Positions 1 to 7,764 of a DNA stretch of 36,279 nt are shown one piece after another. The stretch covers positions 1-36,279 of the forward strand of contig JAGWAU010000041.1 in NCBI GenBank assembly GCA_021296255.1, read 5' to 3'. The translations under genes and the position numbers were made by a program. Source of the DNA: Alphaproteobacteria bacterium (GTDB lineage: Bacteria; Pseudomonadota; Alphaproteobacteria; UBA2966). How positions within the stretch are numbered: position 1 is the first letter of the stretch; each line of letters opens with the position of its first letter. Under the pieces are notes generated by a model. That model saw only the letters and a list, made by a program, of their open reading frames with translations, was not told the origin of the DNA and made no database searches.

Positions 1-1
1 C

Positions 2-403
2 TGGCTCGCCGCCGACAGCGCCGGGCTGATCGGGACCGCGTACCTGGTTGCGACCCAGGCGCGGCGCTTCAGCGCGGACGGGCTGCGGGGCGGCGAGAGA
101 GTCGGGACGATCCGCTTTGTCGCCATGGCCGCGATCCTGGCGGCCTTCATCGCGCTGACCTTGTCGCTGTTCGCGCCGGTATCAGGAGTCGCGGTCCAGA
201 CCTTCATCGTCCTGCTGGTCGCGGCGGCCTACGCGACCCTCGGCTGCTGGTTCGGCCTGCGCTTCGCCGCGGTCGGGGCGGCCCTGGCCGCGCTGGCCGC
301 CTGCGCCTTCCATCTTGCGCCGGCGCATGCTGCGCTGGTCGTGCCGCTGCTCGGCGGCGGCGCGCTGATCCTCGCCGGGCTGTGGATGAAGCGCGCCCTG
401 TAA
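2..403 (+). CDS. Integral membrane protein, C-terminal part (5' end outside window)
   Basis: The frame is open from base 2 to the TAA at 401-403, so this is the last 133 residues of a gene that begins before the window. The visible part is very hydrophobic and holds about four membrane-spanning stretches (starting near AILAAFIALTLSLF, TFIVLLVAAAYATL, AAVGAALAALAAC and ALVVPLLGGGALI), ending in a short basic tail, WMKRAL. No catalytic motif or family signature is visible, so no function is assigned. It lies 11 bases before a small winged-helix regulator on the same strand and is probably co-transcribed with it. An internal ATG at 125 would give a 92-residue protein, but the coding frame continues well upstream of it. 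Confidence 0.6.
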   Translation, partial: WLAADSAGLIGTAYLVATQARRFSADGLRGGERVGTIRFVAMAAILAAFIALTLSLFAPVSGVAVQTFIVLLVAAAYATLGCWFGLRFAAVGAALAALAACAFHLAPAHAALVVPLLGGGALILAGLWMKRAL

Positions 404-414
404 TCGGAGCGGAC

Positions 415-714
415 ATGAGCGGACCCGACGAGATCGTCCACCAGACGACCCGCCTCAAGATCCTGTCGGCGCTCAACGCTCTGCCGCGCGCGGAAATGGC
501 GGAATTCGTGCGGCTCCGGGCGATCACCGGCGCGACCGACGGCAATCTCGGCGCCCACCTGACGACCCTGGAAAAGGCGGGCTATGTCGAGATCGTCAAG
601 GACTTCGTCGGGCGCAAGCCGCGCACCCGCGCGCGCATCTCGGCGGCGGGGCGGCGCGCCTTCCGGGATCATGTCGCCTATCTGCGCGACATCGTCGATG
701 GCGACGGCGCCTGA
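415..714 (+). CDS. Winged-helix transcriptional regulator (ArsR/MarR-like, HTH_34 type)
   Basis: A 99-residue single-domain DNA-binding protein. The order is a helix with TRLKILSALNAL (about 12-23), a second helix, a recognition-helix region TDGNLGAHLTTLEKAGYV (about 41-58), and a basic wing, GRKPRTRARISAAGRRAF (about 66-83). This is the layout of the small winged-helix family often found next to a membrane protein, and here a membrane protein gene ends 11 bases upstream. The start at 415 is chosen because GGAG at 406-409 sits at normal distance before it; the longer frame from 382 would overlap the upstream gene and has no ribosome binding site. It probably controls the adjacent membrane protein or its own unit. 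The ligand is unknown. Confidence 0.8.
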   Translation: MSGPDEIVHQTTRLKILSALNALPRAEMAEFVRLRAITGATDGNLGAHLTTLEKAGYVEIVKDFVGRKPRTRARISAAGRRAFRDHVAYLRDIVDGDGA

Positions 715-741
715 ACCGCGGGGCCGGACCAAGGAACGCCC

Positions 742-840
742 ATGACCGCCGTCCGCAGCCCGTTCGCCGGCACCCTTGCCCTGCCGTGCCTGGCCGGCCC
801 GATGGCGCCCACCGTCACGGGTGTACCGCCGACCCCATGA
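742..840 (+). CDS. Possible 32-residue ORF between regulator and SMR exporter
   Basis: A short reading frame (MTAVRSPFAGTL...) has a strong ribosome binding site, AAGGAA at 731-736, five bases before its ATG. It ends with TGA 25 bases before the exporter start. It is rich in Pro, Ala and Thr, and no domain is recognisable. It could be a leader peptide for the exporter gene, or the broken front end of a third gene of the upstream unit. Length and composition alone do not prove that it is translated. Confidence 0.25.
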   Translation: MTAVRSPFAGTLALPCLAGPMAPTVTGVPPTP

Positions 841-865
841 CAACCGGTTTAGCAACGAGAATCCC

Positions 866-1183
866 ATGCACTGGCCTGCGCTGATTTTCGCTGGCCTCTT
901 TGAGATCGTATGGGCGACGGCCATGAAGCAATCCGTCGGCTTCACGAGGATCATTCCCTCAATCGTCACCTTCTGCGCTGCCGGCGCATCCTTCTGGCTC
1001 CTCGCCTACGCGATGAGGGCGCTTCCCCTCGGCACCAGCTACGCGGTTTGGACGGGCGTAGGGACGGCCGGCGCGTTCGTGGCGGGGGTCGTCCTGTTCG
1101 GCGAACAGATATCGGCTCTCCGGGTCGTGAGCGTTGCACTCATCGTCCTCGGGATGATCGGCCTGCGACTCGCTGCCGAGTGA
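866..1183 (+). CDS. sugE: SMR-family guanidinium exporter (SugE/Gdx subtype)
   Basis: A 105-residue protein of the usual length for small multidrug resistance transporters, with four membrane helices. The essential membrane Glu is E13 in GLFEIVWATAMK, and W16, K21, S42, Y59 and W62 fit the guanidinium-exporter (Gdx/SugE) subtype rather than EmrE. Family knowledge says such proteins work as antiparallel dimers, exchanging protons for guanidinium or small quaternary amines across the inner membrane. The ATG at 866 is used because it begins the conserved N-terminus; a longer frame from 776 adds non-conserved sequence. The ribosome binding site is weak (ACGAGA). I looked for a guanidine riboswitch in the 150 bases upstream and did not find a convincing one. 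It converges with the next gene. Confidence 0.9.
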   Translation: MHWPALIFAGLFEIVWATAMKQSVGFTRIIPSIVTFCAAGASFWLLAYAMRALPLGTSYAVWTGVGTAGAFVAGVVLFGEQISALRVVSVALIVLGMIGLRLAAE

Positions 1184-1237
1184 AAGCACCTCCCCGCCCA
1201 CGATCACCCGATCGAGCCATTCGGCCCGCGTCGTCGT

Positions 1238-2251
1238 TCAGCGTCGCCGGGCCAGCTCCGCGCCGATGATGTCGAGCGCGGCCAGGGTGTCGGGCCCCAG
1301 GGCGCCGGAAAAGGAGACCGCGCGGAAGCCCGAGGCCTGCCAGCGGTCGAGCCCCTTGCGCAGATCCTCGGCGTCGCCGGCCGCCATGAACAGGTCGATG
1401 GTCTCCTCGCGTATCCGCGCCAGCGCCTCGGCGTCGCCGTGGATGCTGGCCGCCCGCGCCGCCTCGACCTCGTCGGCATCGACCCCGTAGAAGTCGTTCA
1501 TGAAGCCGAGATGGGGCAGGAAGTTGGCGACCAGACGGCGCGCCTGGCGCCGCGCCAGCTCGCGGTCGGGATGCAGGAAGGTCCAGTTCTCCGTGATCAG
1601 CTCGAAGCCGGACAGGTCGCGGCCGAACTCGGCCGCGGCTTCCTCGACCCAGCGCCGCACCAGCTCCATGTAGCCCGTCGCCCATTGGCCGGCGACGCGC
1701 ACGCCATCGGCGATGCGCACGGCTAGCCGCACGCCGTTGCGGCCATGGGTGCCGAAATGGACCGGCGGCCGGCGCCGCGACCCGAACATCAGGCCGGGCC
1801 CGGGGCCGAGCCCGAACACCTTGCCGTCGAACTCCGCGCGCTCGCCGGCGAGCAGCATGCGGATCACCGCTACCGCCTCCTCGAGGCCGACCAGGGTCGA
1901 GGGATCGCGCATGCGCACGAATTCGTACATCGAGCCGCGGCCGATCCCGAGCACCGCCCGGCCGCCCGACAGCTCGTCGAGGTGGGCCATGTTCATGGCG
2001 ATCACGATCGGCTGCTGGAACCAGGGATGGGTGACGTCGGGACCCACCGCGACCGTCGATGTCGCGCGCGCGATATCGCACAGCAGCGGCCAGCATGGCC
2101 GCCTGAGCGGCGCATCGTGCACCGCGACATCGGCGAAGCCGTAGGCCTCGGCGCGCCGCGCGATCTCAGGATAGAGCTCAATGTCGAGGTTGCCGTGCAG
2201 CTGCAGGCCGTACCACATGTCGCCCGCGCCGCCCGCGCCGGTGCCGGTCAT
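1238..2251 (-). CDS. LLM-class flavin-dependent oxidoreductase (luciferase-like)
   Basis: A 337-residue TIM-barrel protein of the bacterial luciferase/F420-dependent reductase superfamily. Typical features are the N-terminal strand and helix (WYGLQLHGNLDIELYPEIARRAE), the segment HPWFQQPIVIAMNMAHLDELSGGRAVLGIGRG (shared with the family as DxLSgGRxxLGxGrG) and the C-terminal GFRAVSFSGALGPDTLAAL. These enzymes use FMNH2 or reduced F420 for mono-oxygenation or hydride transfer; the substrate cannot be read from sequence. The ATG at 2251 follows GGGAGG at good spacing; an internal Met at 2218 is the alternative. It is divergent from the metallo-hydrolase gene (137-base gap) and convergent with sugE. 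Confidence 0.85.
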   Translation of the reverse strand: MTGTGAGGAGDMWYGLQLHGNLDIELYPEIARRAEAYGFADVAVHDAPLRRPCWPLLCDIARATSTVAVGPDVTHPWFQQPIVIAMNMAHLDELSGGRAVLGIGRGSMYEFVRMRDPSTLVGLEEAVAVIRMLLAGERAEFDGKVFGLGPGPGLMFGSRRRPPVHFGTHGRNGVRLAVRIADGVRVAGQWATGYMELVRRWVEEAAAEFGRDLSGFELITENWTFLHPDRELARRQARRLVANFLPHLGFMNDFYGVDADEVEAARAASIHGDAEALARIREETIDLFMAAGDAEDLRKGLDRWQASGFRAVSFSGALGPDTLAALDIIGAELARRR

Positions 2252-2388
2252 GGAGAGCCTCCCGGGAGCCGCGGCGAGCTTAGCGGATGCGCTCGCGCCT
2301 CGTCACGCGCGCGGCCGGACCGCGCGCTTTCGGGCCGGGAGCGGACGTGGGACACTCGCGCCGCTTTCCGGCGTCGCAGGAGCTTCGC

Positions 2389-3408
2389 GTGCAACCCGAA
2401 CTCGACTATCCGTTTCCCGCCGCGCCCGGATTCGGCGAGGTTGCCGCGATCGACAACACGCTGCGCTGGATCCGCCTGCCGCTGCCCTACGCGCTCGACC
2501 ACATCAATCTGTGGCTGATCGCCGACGGCGATGGCTGGACGCTGGTCGATACCGGCATCGCCACCGACATCGCCCGCGGCATGTGGGAGGAGATCTTCGC
2601 GCGCGGGCTCGAGGGCCGGCCGATCCACCGCTTGATCGTGACGCATTTCCATCCCGATCACTGCGGCCTCGCGGGCTGGCTGGTCGAGCGGCTGGGCATC
2701 GAGCTGTGGATGACGCGCAGCGAATGGCTGTTCGGCCGCATGATGGGGCTCGACGAGCCCGGCGCCTCCGCGCCGACCGCCCACTTCTATCGCCGCGCCG
2801 GCGTCGATTGCGCCGGCCTCGAGCGGCTGCGCAAGGTCGACGGTCGGGCGTGGTCGCCGCTGCCCAACAGCCACCGGCGCCTCCGCGACGGCGACACCAT
2901 CGCCATCGGCGACCACGACTGGAAAATCATCGTCGGCAGCGGCCATTCGCCGGAGCATGCCTGCCTCCACTGCGCCGATCTGGGGATCATCATTGGCGGC
3001 GACCATCTGCTGGCCAGGATCACCCCCAATATCGGTGTCTATGTCAGCGAGCCGGAGGCCGATCCGCTCGACGAGTACCTCGGCTCGTTCGCCAAGTTCC
3101 ACCATCTGCCGCCGGATACGCTGGTGCTGCCCTCGCACCTGTTGCCGTATCGCGGGCTCGGCCGGCGGCTGGCCGCGTTGACGCACCACCACCGGGAACG
3201 CCTCGCGGTGCTGCGCGCCGCCTGCGCGCGGCCGCAGACCGCCGCCGAGCTGGTGCCGGCGATGTTCGACCGGAGTCTCGATTCGATGAACCTGTACCTC
3301 GCGATCGGCGAGACGCTGAGCCATCTCAACTACCTGCGCGGCCGCGGCCTCGTGGTGCGCGAGTCCGGCAGCGACGGCATCGACCGCTATCGTCTCAGCG
3401 GGTCCTGA
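2389..3408 (+). CDS. Metallo-beta-lactamase-fold hydrolase (glyoxalase II-like)
   Basis: A 339-residue MBL-fold protein. Zinc ligands are visible in order: THFHPDH (H86, H88, D90, H91), GSGHSPEH (H186), GGDH (D205) and a late LPSH motif. The C-terminal 70 residues (RERLAVLRAA...) form a helical winged-helix-like tail as in the lactamase_B/BLACT_WH architecture. The family hydrolyses thioesters, lactones or phosphodiesters, most likely in the cytoplasm because no signal peptide is seen. The GTG at 2389 is chosen because AGGAG at 2378-2382 precedes it and homology begins right after it. The longer frame from 2287 adds an Arg/Gly-rich stretch. The gene is followed closely by a convergent lyase gene. 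Confidence 0.85.
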   Translation: MQPELDYPFPAAPGFGEVAAIDNTLRWIRLPLPYALDHINLWLIADGDGWTLVDTGIATDIARGMWEEIFARGLEGRPIHRLIVTHFHPDHCGLAGWLVERLGIELWMTRSEWLFGRMMGLDEPGASAPTAHFYRRAGVDCAGLERLRKVDGRAWSPLPNSHRRLRDGDTIAIGDHDWKIIVGSGHSPEHACLHCADLGIIIGGDHLLARITPNIGVYVSEPEADPLDEYLGSFAKFHHLPPDTLVLPSHLLPYRGLGRRLAALTHHHRERLAVLRAACARPQTAAELVPAMFDRSLDSMNLYLAIGETLSHLNYLRGRGLVVRESGSDGIDRYRLSGS

Positions 3409-3425
3409 GCCGCGACGCCGGCGCC

Positions 3426-4298
3426 TCACGCCCGGTAGCGCGCATCGAGCGCGAAGTAGTCCTCGACATCGACCAGGCTATCGCGCCGCTCGAGCGACGC
3501 CAGCCGGTCCTTCACGGCGGCGCTGTGGCCGTCGCGCCGGATCGCCGCCAGCACCTCGGCCATTGCCGCGATGGCCGCGCGCTGCAGGTCGGCCGGATAG
3601 AGGATCAGGCGATAGCCCAGGCGCTCGAGCTCGGCCAGCGGCATGACCAGCTCCTCGCCGCCGCCGCCGACATTGAGCAGCTTGGGCTCGGGCACCGCCG
3701 CGGCCAGCCGTTCGATGTCCTCGGTCGCATGGATCGCTTCGACGAACACCATGTCGGCGCCGGCGGCAAGATAGTCCCGGGCCCGGGCCGCGGCCGCGTC
3801 GAACCCCTCCACCTTGAGCGCGTCGGTGCGGGCGATGATGAGGAGATCGTCATCGGCGCGGGCGTCCACCGCGGCCTTGATCCTGGTGCACATCTCGCTC
3901 GCGGCGACCACCGCGAGGTCGTCATAGAGCCCGCAGCGCTTGGGGAAGTCCTGGTCCTCCAGGTGCAGCCCGGCGACGCCCGCGCGTTCGAGCTCCCGCA
4001 CCGTGCGCCGCACGTTGAGGGCGTTGCCGTAGCCCGTGTCGGCGTCGGCCACAACCGGGATCGCGGCCGCCTCGACGATGGAGGCGATGCGGCCGGCCAT
4101 CTCCCCGAGATCGACCAGCCCGAGGTCGGGGAAGCCCAGGCTGCGGGCGATCGAGCCGCCGCTGGCGTGGGCGCAGTCGAAGCCGGCCTCGGCGACCAGC
4201 CGCGCCGAGGTCGCGTCGAACGCGCTCGGCGCCGCCACGGCGCCCGCGGCGAGGAGCCGGCGCAGCGTCGTCGCCGGACGGGTGGCGGCGCGCGCCAT
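3426..4298 (-). CDS. Isocitrate lyase/PEP mutase-family protein
   Basis: A 290-residue TIM-barrel enzyme. The metal-binding segment is PVVADADTGYGN (D85, D87), followed by the catalytic stretch LHLEDQDFPKRCG with E114, D115 and K120-R121-C122-G123. The KRCG loop with its Cys points to a C-C bond lyase (2-methylisocitrate lyase-like, oxaloacetate-type lyase) more than to a phosphonate mutase. The substrate is not determined. An Mg-bound enolate intermediate is the common chemistry. The ATG at 4298 begins the conserved N-terminal helix (TLRRLLAAGAVAAPSAFDA). It lies 23 bases downstream of the DUF1330 gene on the same strand, so the two are likely co-transcribed. Confidence 0.88.
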   Translation of the reverse strand: MARAATRPATTLRRLLAAGAVAAPSAFDATSARLVAEAGFDCAHASGGSIARSLGFPDLGLVDLGEMAGRIASIVEAAAIPVVADADTGYGNALNVRRTVRELERAGVAGLHLEDQDFPKRCGLYDDLAVVAASEMCTRIKAAVDARADDDLLIIARTDALKVEGFDAAAARARDYLAAGADMVFVEAIHATEDIERLAAAVPEPKLLNVGGGGEELVMPLAELERLGYRLILYPADLQRAAIAAMAEVLAAIRRDGHSAAVKDRLASLERRDSLVDVEDYFALDARYRA

Positions 4299-4321
4299 GC
4301 GGCCCGGGCCTGGGCGGGTCC

Positions 4322-4615
4322 CTAGACCCCCTCGACGATGCGAAGGTCGCGCACGACCGAGTCGGTCCCGAGCTTGGCCAGCGCGGCCTGGTATCCGTCG
4401 CTGTCGTGGGCCGCGACGGCGGCCTCGAAGCTCTCGAACTCGATGATCACCGTGCGCTCCGCCCGCCCGGCCTCGTAGGCCTGCACCCGGCCGCCGCGCG
4501 CCAACATCGTGCCGCCGGCTGCGGTGATCGCCGGTCCCGCCAGCTCGGCATAGGCCGCCAGCGCGTCCGGGTTCGAGACCGAGTGGTAAGCCGAGACCCA
4601 ATATGCCTTTGCCAT
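4322..4615 (-). CDS. DUF1330 domain protein
   Basis: A 97-residue protein covering one dimeric alpha+beta barrel (ferredoxin-like) domain of the DUF1330 family. Conserved pieces are AKAYWVSAYHSVSNPDALAAY, a Gly-rich strand (GGTMLARGG), RTVIIEFESFEAA and DSDGYQAAL. The biochemical role of this family is not settled; members often sit in catabolic operons, and some are thought to act as small monooxygenase- or isomerase-like enzymes. The ATG at 4615 is chosen because GGAGG lies just upstream; the longer frame to 4663 has no such site. It is upstream of the PEP mutase-family gene and divergent from the amidohydrolase gene across a 256-base region with no recognisable feature. Confidence 0.85.
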   Translation of the reverse strand: MAKAYWVSAYHSVSNPDALAAYAELAGPAITAAGGTMLARGGRVQAYEAGRAERTVIIEFESFEAAVAAHDSDGYQAALAKLGTDSVVRDLRIVEGV

Positions 4616-4871
4616 GCCTTCCTCCCCTGGATGTGGGCGGCGGAGCATAGCATGCGTGCGCAAGCCGCGGCCGCCCGCCGCGACGGATCGGGCGCGAGCG
4701 CAGGGGCCGCCTGTGCAGTCGGCGCGCCGGCATTGCGGACTGCCGCCGCAGCACAGCGGATGGGCAACGTCGTGTCCGTCCGGTCGATCGCCGCGGCCTC
4801 AGCCTCGACCGGGTGCTAAGGTGGACGCGCCCATCGGTCGGGCTGCAGGAAACGAGAGATCGAGTCCGATC

Positions 4872-6194
4872 ATGCCTCGGAGAGGTCTCACCACGGCGCC
4901 GACGGCGCGCACCATCCGCAACGCGCGCATCCCGCGGACGCTGTTGGACGAGCCTCCCGCGGAGTTCGAAGCCGATGGCGAGGACCTGGTCGTCGCGGAC
5001 ATCGCCATCGCCGAGGGCCGTATCGCCGCCATCGACGCAGCGGGCGGCGAGCGCGTCGCGGGCGACATCGATCTCGACGGGGGCCAAGTCTGGCCGTGTC
5101 TCGCCGATATCCACACCCATCTCGACCTTGGCCATATCTGGCAACGTGCGCCCAATCCCGACGGATCGCTGGAGACCGCGTTCGGCATCGTCGCCGCCGA
5201 CCGCCTGGCACATTGGCGGGCCGAGGATTTGCGCCCGCGCATGGAATTCGGCCTGCGCTGCGCCTACGCCCACGGCACGAGGGCGTTGCGCACGCATCTG
5301 CTCTCGCCGCCGGAGCAGGCGGACACGAGCTGGGGCGTGTTTCGCGAGCTGCGCGACGATTGGCGCGGCCGCATCGAGCTGCAGGGCGTGTCGCTGGTCC
5401 CGGTCGAGGCCTTCGCCGACGGTGACGGCGAGGGGCTCGCCGATCTGGTAGCCGGGTGCGGCGGCCTGCTCGGGGCGGTGTGCTTCGCCCGGCCGGATAT
5501 CGACGGGCTGTTCGACCGCGTCTTCCGCCTCGCCGGCGATCGCGGCATCGATGTCGACCTCCATATCGACGAAGCGCTCGACCCCGGGCAGAAGACGCTG
5601 CGGTCCGCGGCCGAGGCGGCGATCCGCACCCGGTTCGGGGGCCGCGTGCAGTGCGGCCATTGCTGCAGCCTGTCGGTCCAGTCCGACGACGATGTGGAGC
5701 GCACCCTCGATGGGGTCGCCGAAGCGGGCTTTGCGATCGTCAGCCTGCCGATGTGCAACCTGTATCTGATGGATCGCCGCGTCGACGCCACGCCGCGCCG
5801 GCGCGGCGTCACGTTGGTGAGAGAGATGGCCGCGCGGGGGATCCCGGTCTCGTTCGCCAGCGACAATTGCCGCGACCCCTTCTACGGCTATGGCGACCAC
5901 GACGCCTTCGAGGTGTTCACCCAGGCGGTCCGCGTCGCCCATCTCGACACGCCGGTGGCGGCGTGGCCGCGCAGCGTCACGGCCACGCCGGTCGACGTGA
6001 TGGGCCTCGACTCGCCGGGCCTGATCAAGATCGGCGAGCCGGCCGATCTCGTGCTCTTTCGGGGCCGCGGCTACAGCGAGCTGCTGACCCGGCCGCAGGC
6101 TGATCGCGTGGTGCTGCGCGACGGCGAGGCCATCGACACCACGCTTCCGGATCACCGAGAGCTCGACGCCCTGCGCGCCGCCCCGGCCCGGTAG
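4872..6194 (+). CDS. Cytosine deaminase-like amidohydrolase
   Basis: A 440-residue amidohydrolase-superfamily enzyme. Motifs in order: DIHTHLD (first metal pair of His, about residues 77-83), DLHIDEALD (His/Glu), GHCCSLS (His), and FASDNCRDPFYGYGDHD (metal Asp plus the N-C-R-D-P-F segment shared with cytosine deaminase relatives). A C-terminal beta-sandwich follows (IGEPADLVLFRGRGYSELL). This suggests hydrolytic deamination of a pyrimidine or similar N-heterocycle. The ATG at 4872 is preferred over the open frame from 4614 because it begins the conserved domain, although the ribosome binding site is poor. The gene stands alone on the plus strand and converges with the molybdenum hydroxylase genes, which would fit a shared role in N-heterocycle breakdown. 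Confidence 0.87.
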   Translation: MPRRGLTTAPTARTIRNARIPRTLLDEPPAEFEADGEDLVVADIAIAEGRIAAIDAAGGERVAGDIDLDGGQVWPCLADIHTHLDLGHIWQRAPNPDGSLETAFGIVAADRLAHWRAEDLRPRMEFGLRCAYAHGTRALRTHLLSPPEQADTSWGVFRELRDDWRGRIELQGVSLVPVEAFADGDGEGLADLVAGCGGLLGAVCFARPDIDGLFDRVFRLAGDRGIDVDLHIDEALDPGQKTLRSAAEAAIRTRFGGRVQCGHCCSLSVQSDDDVERTLDGVAEAGFAIVSLPMCNLYLMDRRVDATPRRRGVTLVREMAARGIPVSFASDNCRDPFYGYGDHDAFEVFTQAVRVAHLDTPVAAWPRSVTATPVDVMGLDSPGLIKIGEPADLVLFRGRGYSELLTRPQADRVVLRDGEAIDTTLPDHRELDALRAAPAR

Positions 6195-6219
6195 CGGCGC
6201 GCGCATGGCGACCGGCGCA

Positions 6220-6241
6220 CGGGCGGCCGAATCGCCGCCCG
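6220..6241. terminator. Inverted repeat between convergent genes (possible bidirectional terminator)
   Basis: A perfect 8-base stem (CGGGCGGC at 6220-6227 pairing with GCCGCCCG at 6234-6241) with a 6-base loop lies between the ends of the amidohydrolase and molybdenum hydroxylase genes. There is no T-run on either side, so termination activity is uncertain. The rest of 6195-6412 holds no gene I can support. Confidence 0.4.
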
Positions 6242-6412
6242 TCGAGAGCGTCGCCGTCCGGTCTCAAGTGTCGAGGACCGATTCGTGGGACAGGCGCTCG
6301 ACCGGCAGGGGCTCCGCGATCGGCCGCTGGACGGTCTTGCGCTTGGCATCCTCCCGGCGACGCGCGACGACGGGAGGAAGGCGGTCATCGCGGGTCTCCG
6401 GGGCGCTCGGAC

Positions 6413-6874
6413 TCAGCCGTTGGCGACGGCCTCGACGGCTTCGACGATCTTCTTGTAGCCCGTGCAGCGGCACAGATTGCCCTTCAGGGCTTCGACGATC
6501 TCGGCCCGGCCGGGGCGCGGATTCTCCTCCAGCAGGGCCGTCGCGGTCATCAGGAATCCCGGCGTGCAGTAGCCGCACTGGACCGCGCCGAAGGTGAGGA
6601 ACGCCTCCTGCAACGGGCTCAGGCTGCCGTCGCGTTCGAGCCCCTCGACCGTGCGCACCGATTGGCTGTCGATCTGCGCCGCCAGCAGCAGGCACGAGCT
6701 GACCGGCCGGTCGTCGACCAGCACCGTGCAGGAGCCGCAGATGCCCATGCAGCAGTCCTTGTGGGTGCCGGTCATCCCCAGCCGGTCGCGCAGCACCGAC
6801 ACCAGCGTCTCGGTCGCGCCGACGGTGAGATCGTGGCGCTCGCCGTTGACGGTCAAGCGGATGGCGACGCTCAT
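6413..6874 (-). CDS. Xanthine dehydrogenase/CO dehydrogenase-family 2Fe-2S subunit
   Basis: A 153-residue electron-transfer subunit of a molybdenum hydroxylase. The plant-type ferredoxin domain carries C41, C46, C49 and C61 (in CCMGICGSC and SSC; C42 is an extra Cys). The helical C-terminal domain carries C100 and C103 (CGYC) and C135 and C137 (CRC), so both 2Fe-2S clusters are intact. It passes electrons from the molybdopterin centre to FAD. Its ATG at 6874 overlaps the stop of the FAD subunit by 4 bases (ATGA), which argues for translational coupling. It is the last gene of the long minus-strand operon. Confidence 0.95.
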   Translation of the reverse strand: MSVAIRLTVNGERHDLTVGATETLVSVLRDRLGMTGTHKDCCMGICGSCTVLVDDRPVSSCLLLAAQIDSQSVRTVEGLERDGSLSPLQEAFLTFGAVQCGYCTPGFLMTATALLEENPRPGRAEIVEALKGNLCRCTGYKKIVEAVEAVANG

Positions 6875-7764
6875 GGGTCCGGCCCCCCGCCGCCCGCGCG
6901 CCGATAGGCGGCCTTGATCGTTCGCTCGAGAATCACCGCTGCGACGTGGCGCTTGTAGTCGGCCGAGTAGAGCATATCGCCGATCGGCGCGGTCTCCTCG
7001 GCGAGCGCGGCGCGCATGGCCGCGAAGGCCTCCGTGTCGGGGCGACGGCCGCGCAGGGCGGCCTCGGTCTTCTGCGGCCACACCGGGATCGTCCCACAGC
7101 CGCCGAGGCCGAGGCCGATGTCGGACATCGATCCATCGGCGGGGTCGCGCGCCAGCGACACCGCCGCGCTGACGGTCGATGCGTAGTCCATCGCTTGCCG
7201 CGCGGCGTACTTGCCGAACGCCGTGCCGCGATGCGCGGTGGGCGGCGGCGCGATGCGGACGTGCTGCAGCAGTTCGTTCTCGGTCAGCGCGGTGACGTAG
7301 AGGTCGCGGAAGAAGTCGCGGGCGGCCACATCGCGGCCGCCCTCGGGACCGGCCAGGCGGAAGGTGGCGTCGAGCGCCAACAGGGCCGCCGGCGGGTCGC
7401 CCTGAGGATCGGCGAGGCAGATGCTGCCGCCGACGGTGCCCCGATTCATCACCCGGCCGCAGGCGATCTCGGCCGCCATCTCGGCGAGCATGGGGCACAC
7501 CGAGGCGAGCCGCGCCGAGGCCGCGACTTCGCGGTGGGTGACGGCGGCGCCGATGCGGATGGCCCCGTCGTCGGCCACGTCGATGCCCTGGAGTTCGGCT
7601 GCGCGCGAGACGTCGATCAGCCACGATGGCTGCAGCAGCCCCTCGTTCATCAGGAGCACCAGCGCCACGCCGCCGGCGATGATGTGGGCCTCGCCGTCGG
7701 CTTCCGCCAGGCCGGCGACCGCCTCGGCCGCCGTGCGGGCCACGGTGAAGCGACAGCCGCTCAC
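6871..7764 (-). CDS. Molybdenum hydroxylase FAD-binding subunit (CoxM type)
   Basis: A 297-residue subunit. FAD-binding signatures are HIIAGGVALVLLMNEG near residue 29 (in place of the usual AGGTDL motif) and NRGTVGGSICLADPQGDPPAALLALDA near residue 143, followed by the C-terminal CO dehydrogenase flavoprotein domain. It receives electrons from the iron-sulfur subunit. The GTG start at 7764 overlaps the stop of the large subunit by 4 bases (GTGA), and its own stop overlaps the start of the small subunit, so all three subunits are coupled. Gene order here is large, medium, small. The substrate is not evident from this subunit. Confidence 0.93.
   Translation of the reverse strand: MSGCRFTVARTAAEAVAGLAEADGEAHIIAGGVALVLLMNEGLLQPSWLIDVSRAAELQGIDVADDGAIRIGAAVTHREVAASARLASVCPMLAEMAAEIACGRVMNRGTVGGSICLADPQGDPPAALLALDATFRLAGPEGGRDVAARDFFRDLYVTALTENELLQHVRIAPPPTAHRGTAFGKYAARQAMDYASTVSAAVSLARDPADGSMSDIGLGLGGCGTIPVWPQKTEAALRGRRPDTEAFAAMRAALAEETAPIGDMLYSADYKRHVAAVILERTIKAAYRRAGGGGPDP

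Noticed and set aside
720..760. CCGGACC...GACC string resembling part of the guanidine-III riboswitch
   Set aside because: Only the first few bases fit; the conserved downstream core and pairing are absent.
5264..5866. Long Arg/Ser/Pro-rich ORFs opposite annotated genes throughout the left half
   Set aside because: They are antisense or shifted-frame shadows typical of high-GC DNA, without conserved motifs.
3426..6206. 926-residue minus-strand open frame spanning three genes
   Set aside because: Only its last 290 codons code for a recognisable protein; the rest is the antisense of the amidohydrolase gene, kept open by high GC.
6264..6412. Minus-strand continuation of reading frames past the end of the Fe-S subunit
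   Set aside because: No start codon with a ribosome site and no recognisable domain; likely non-coding.
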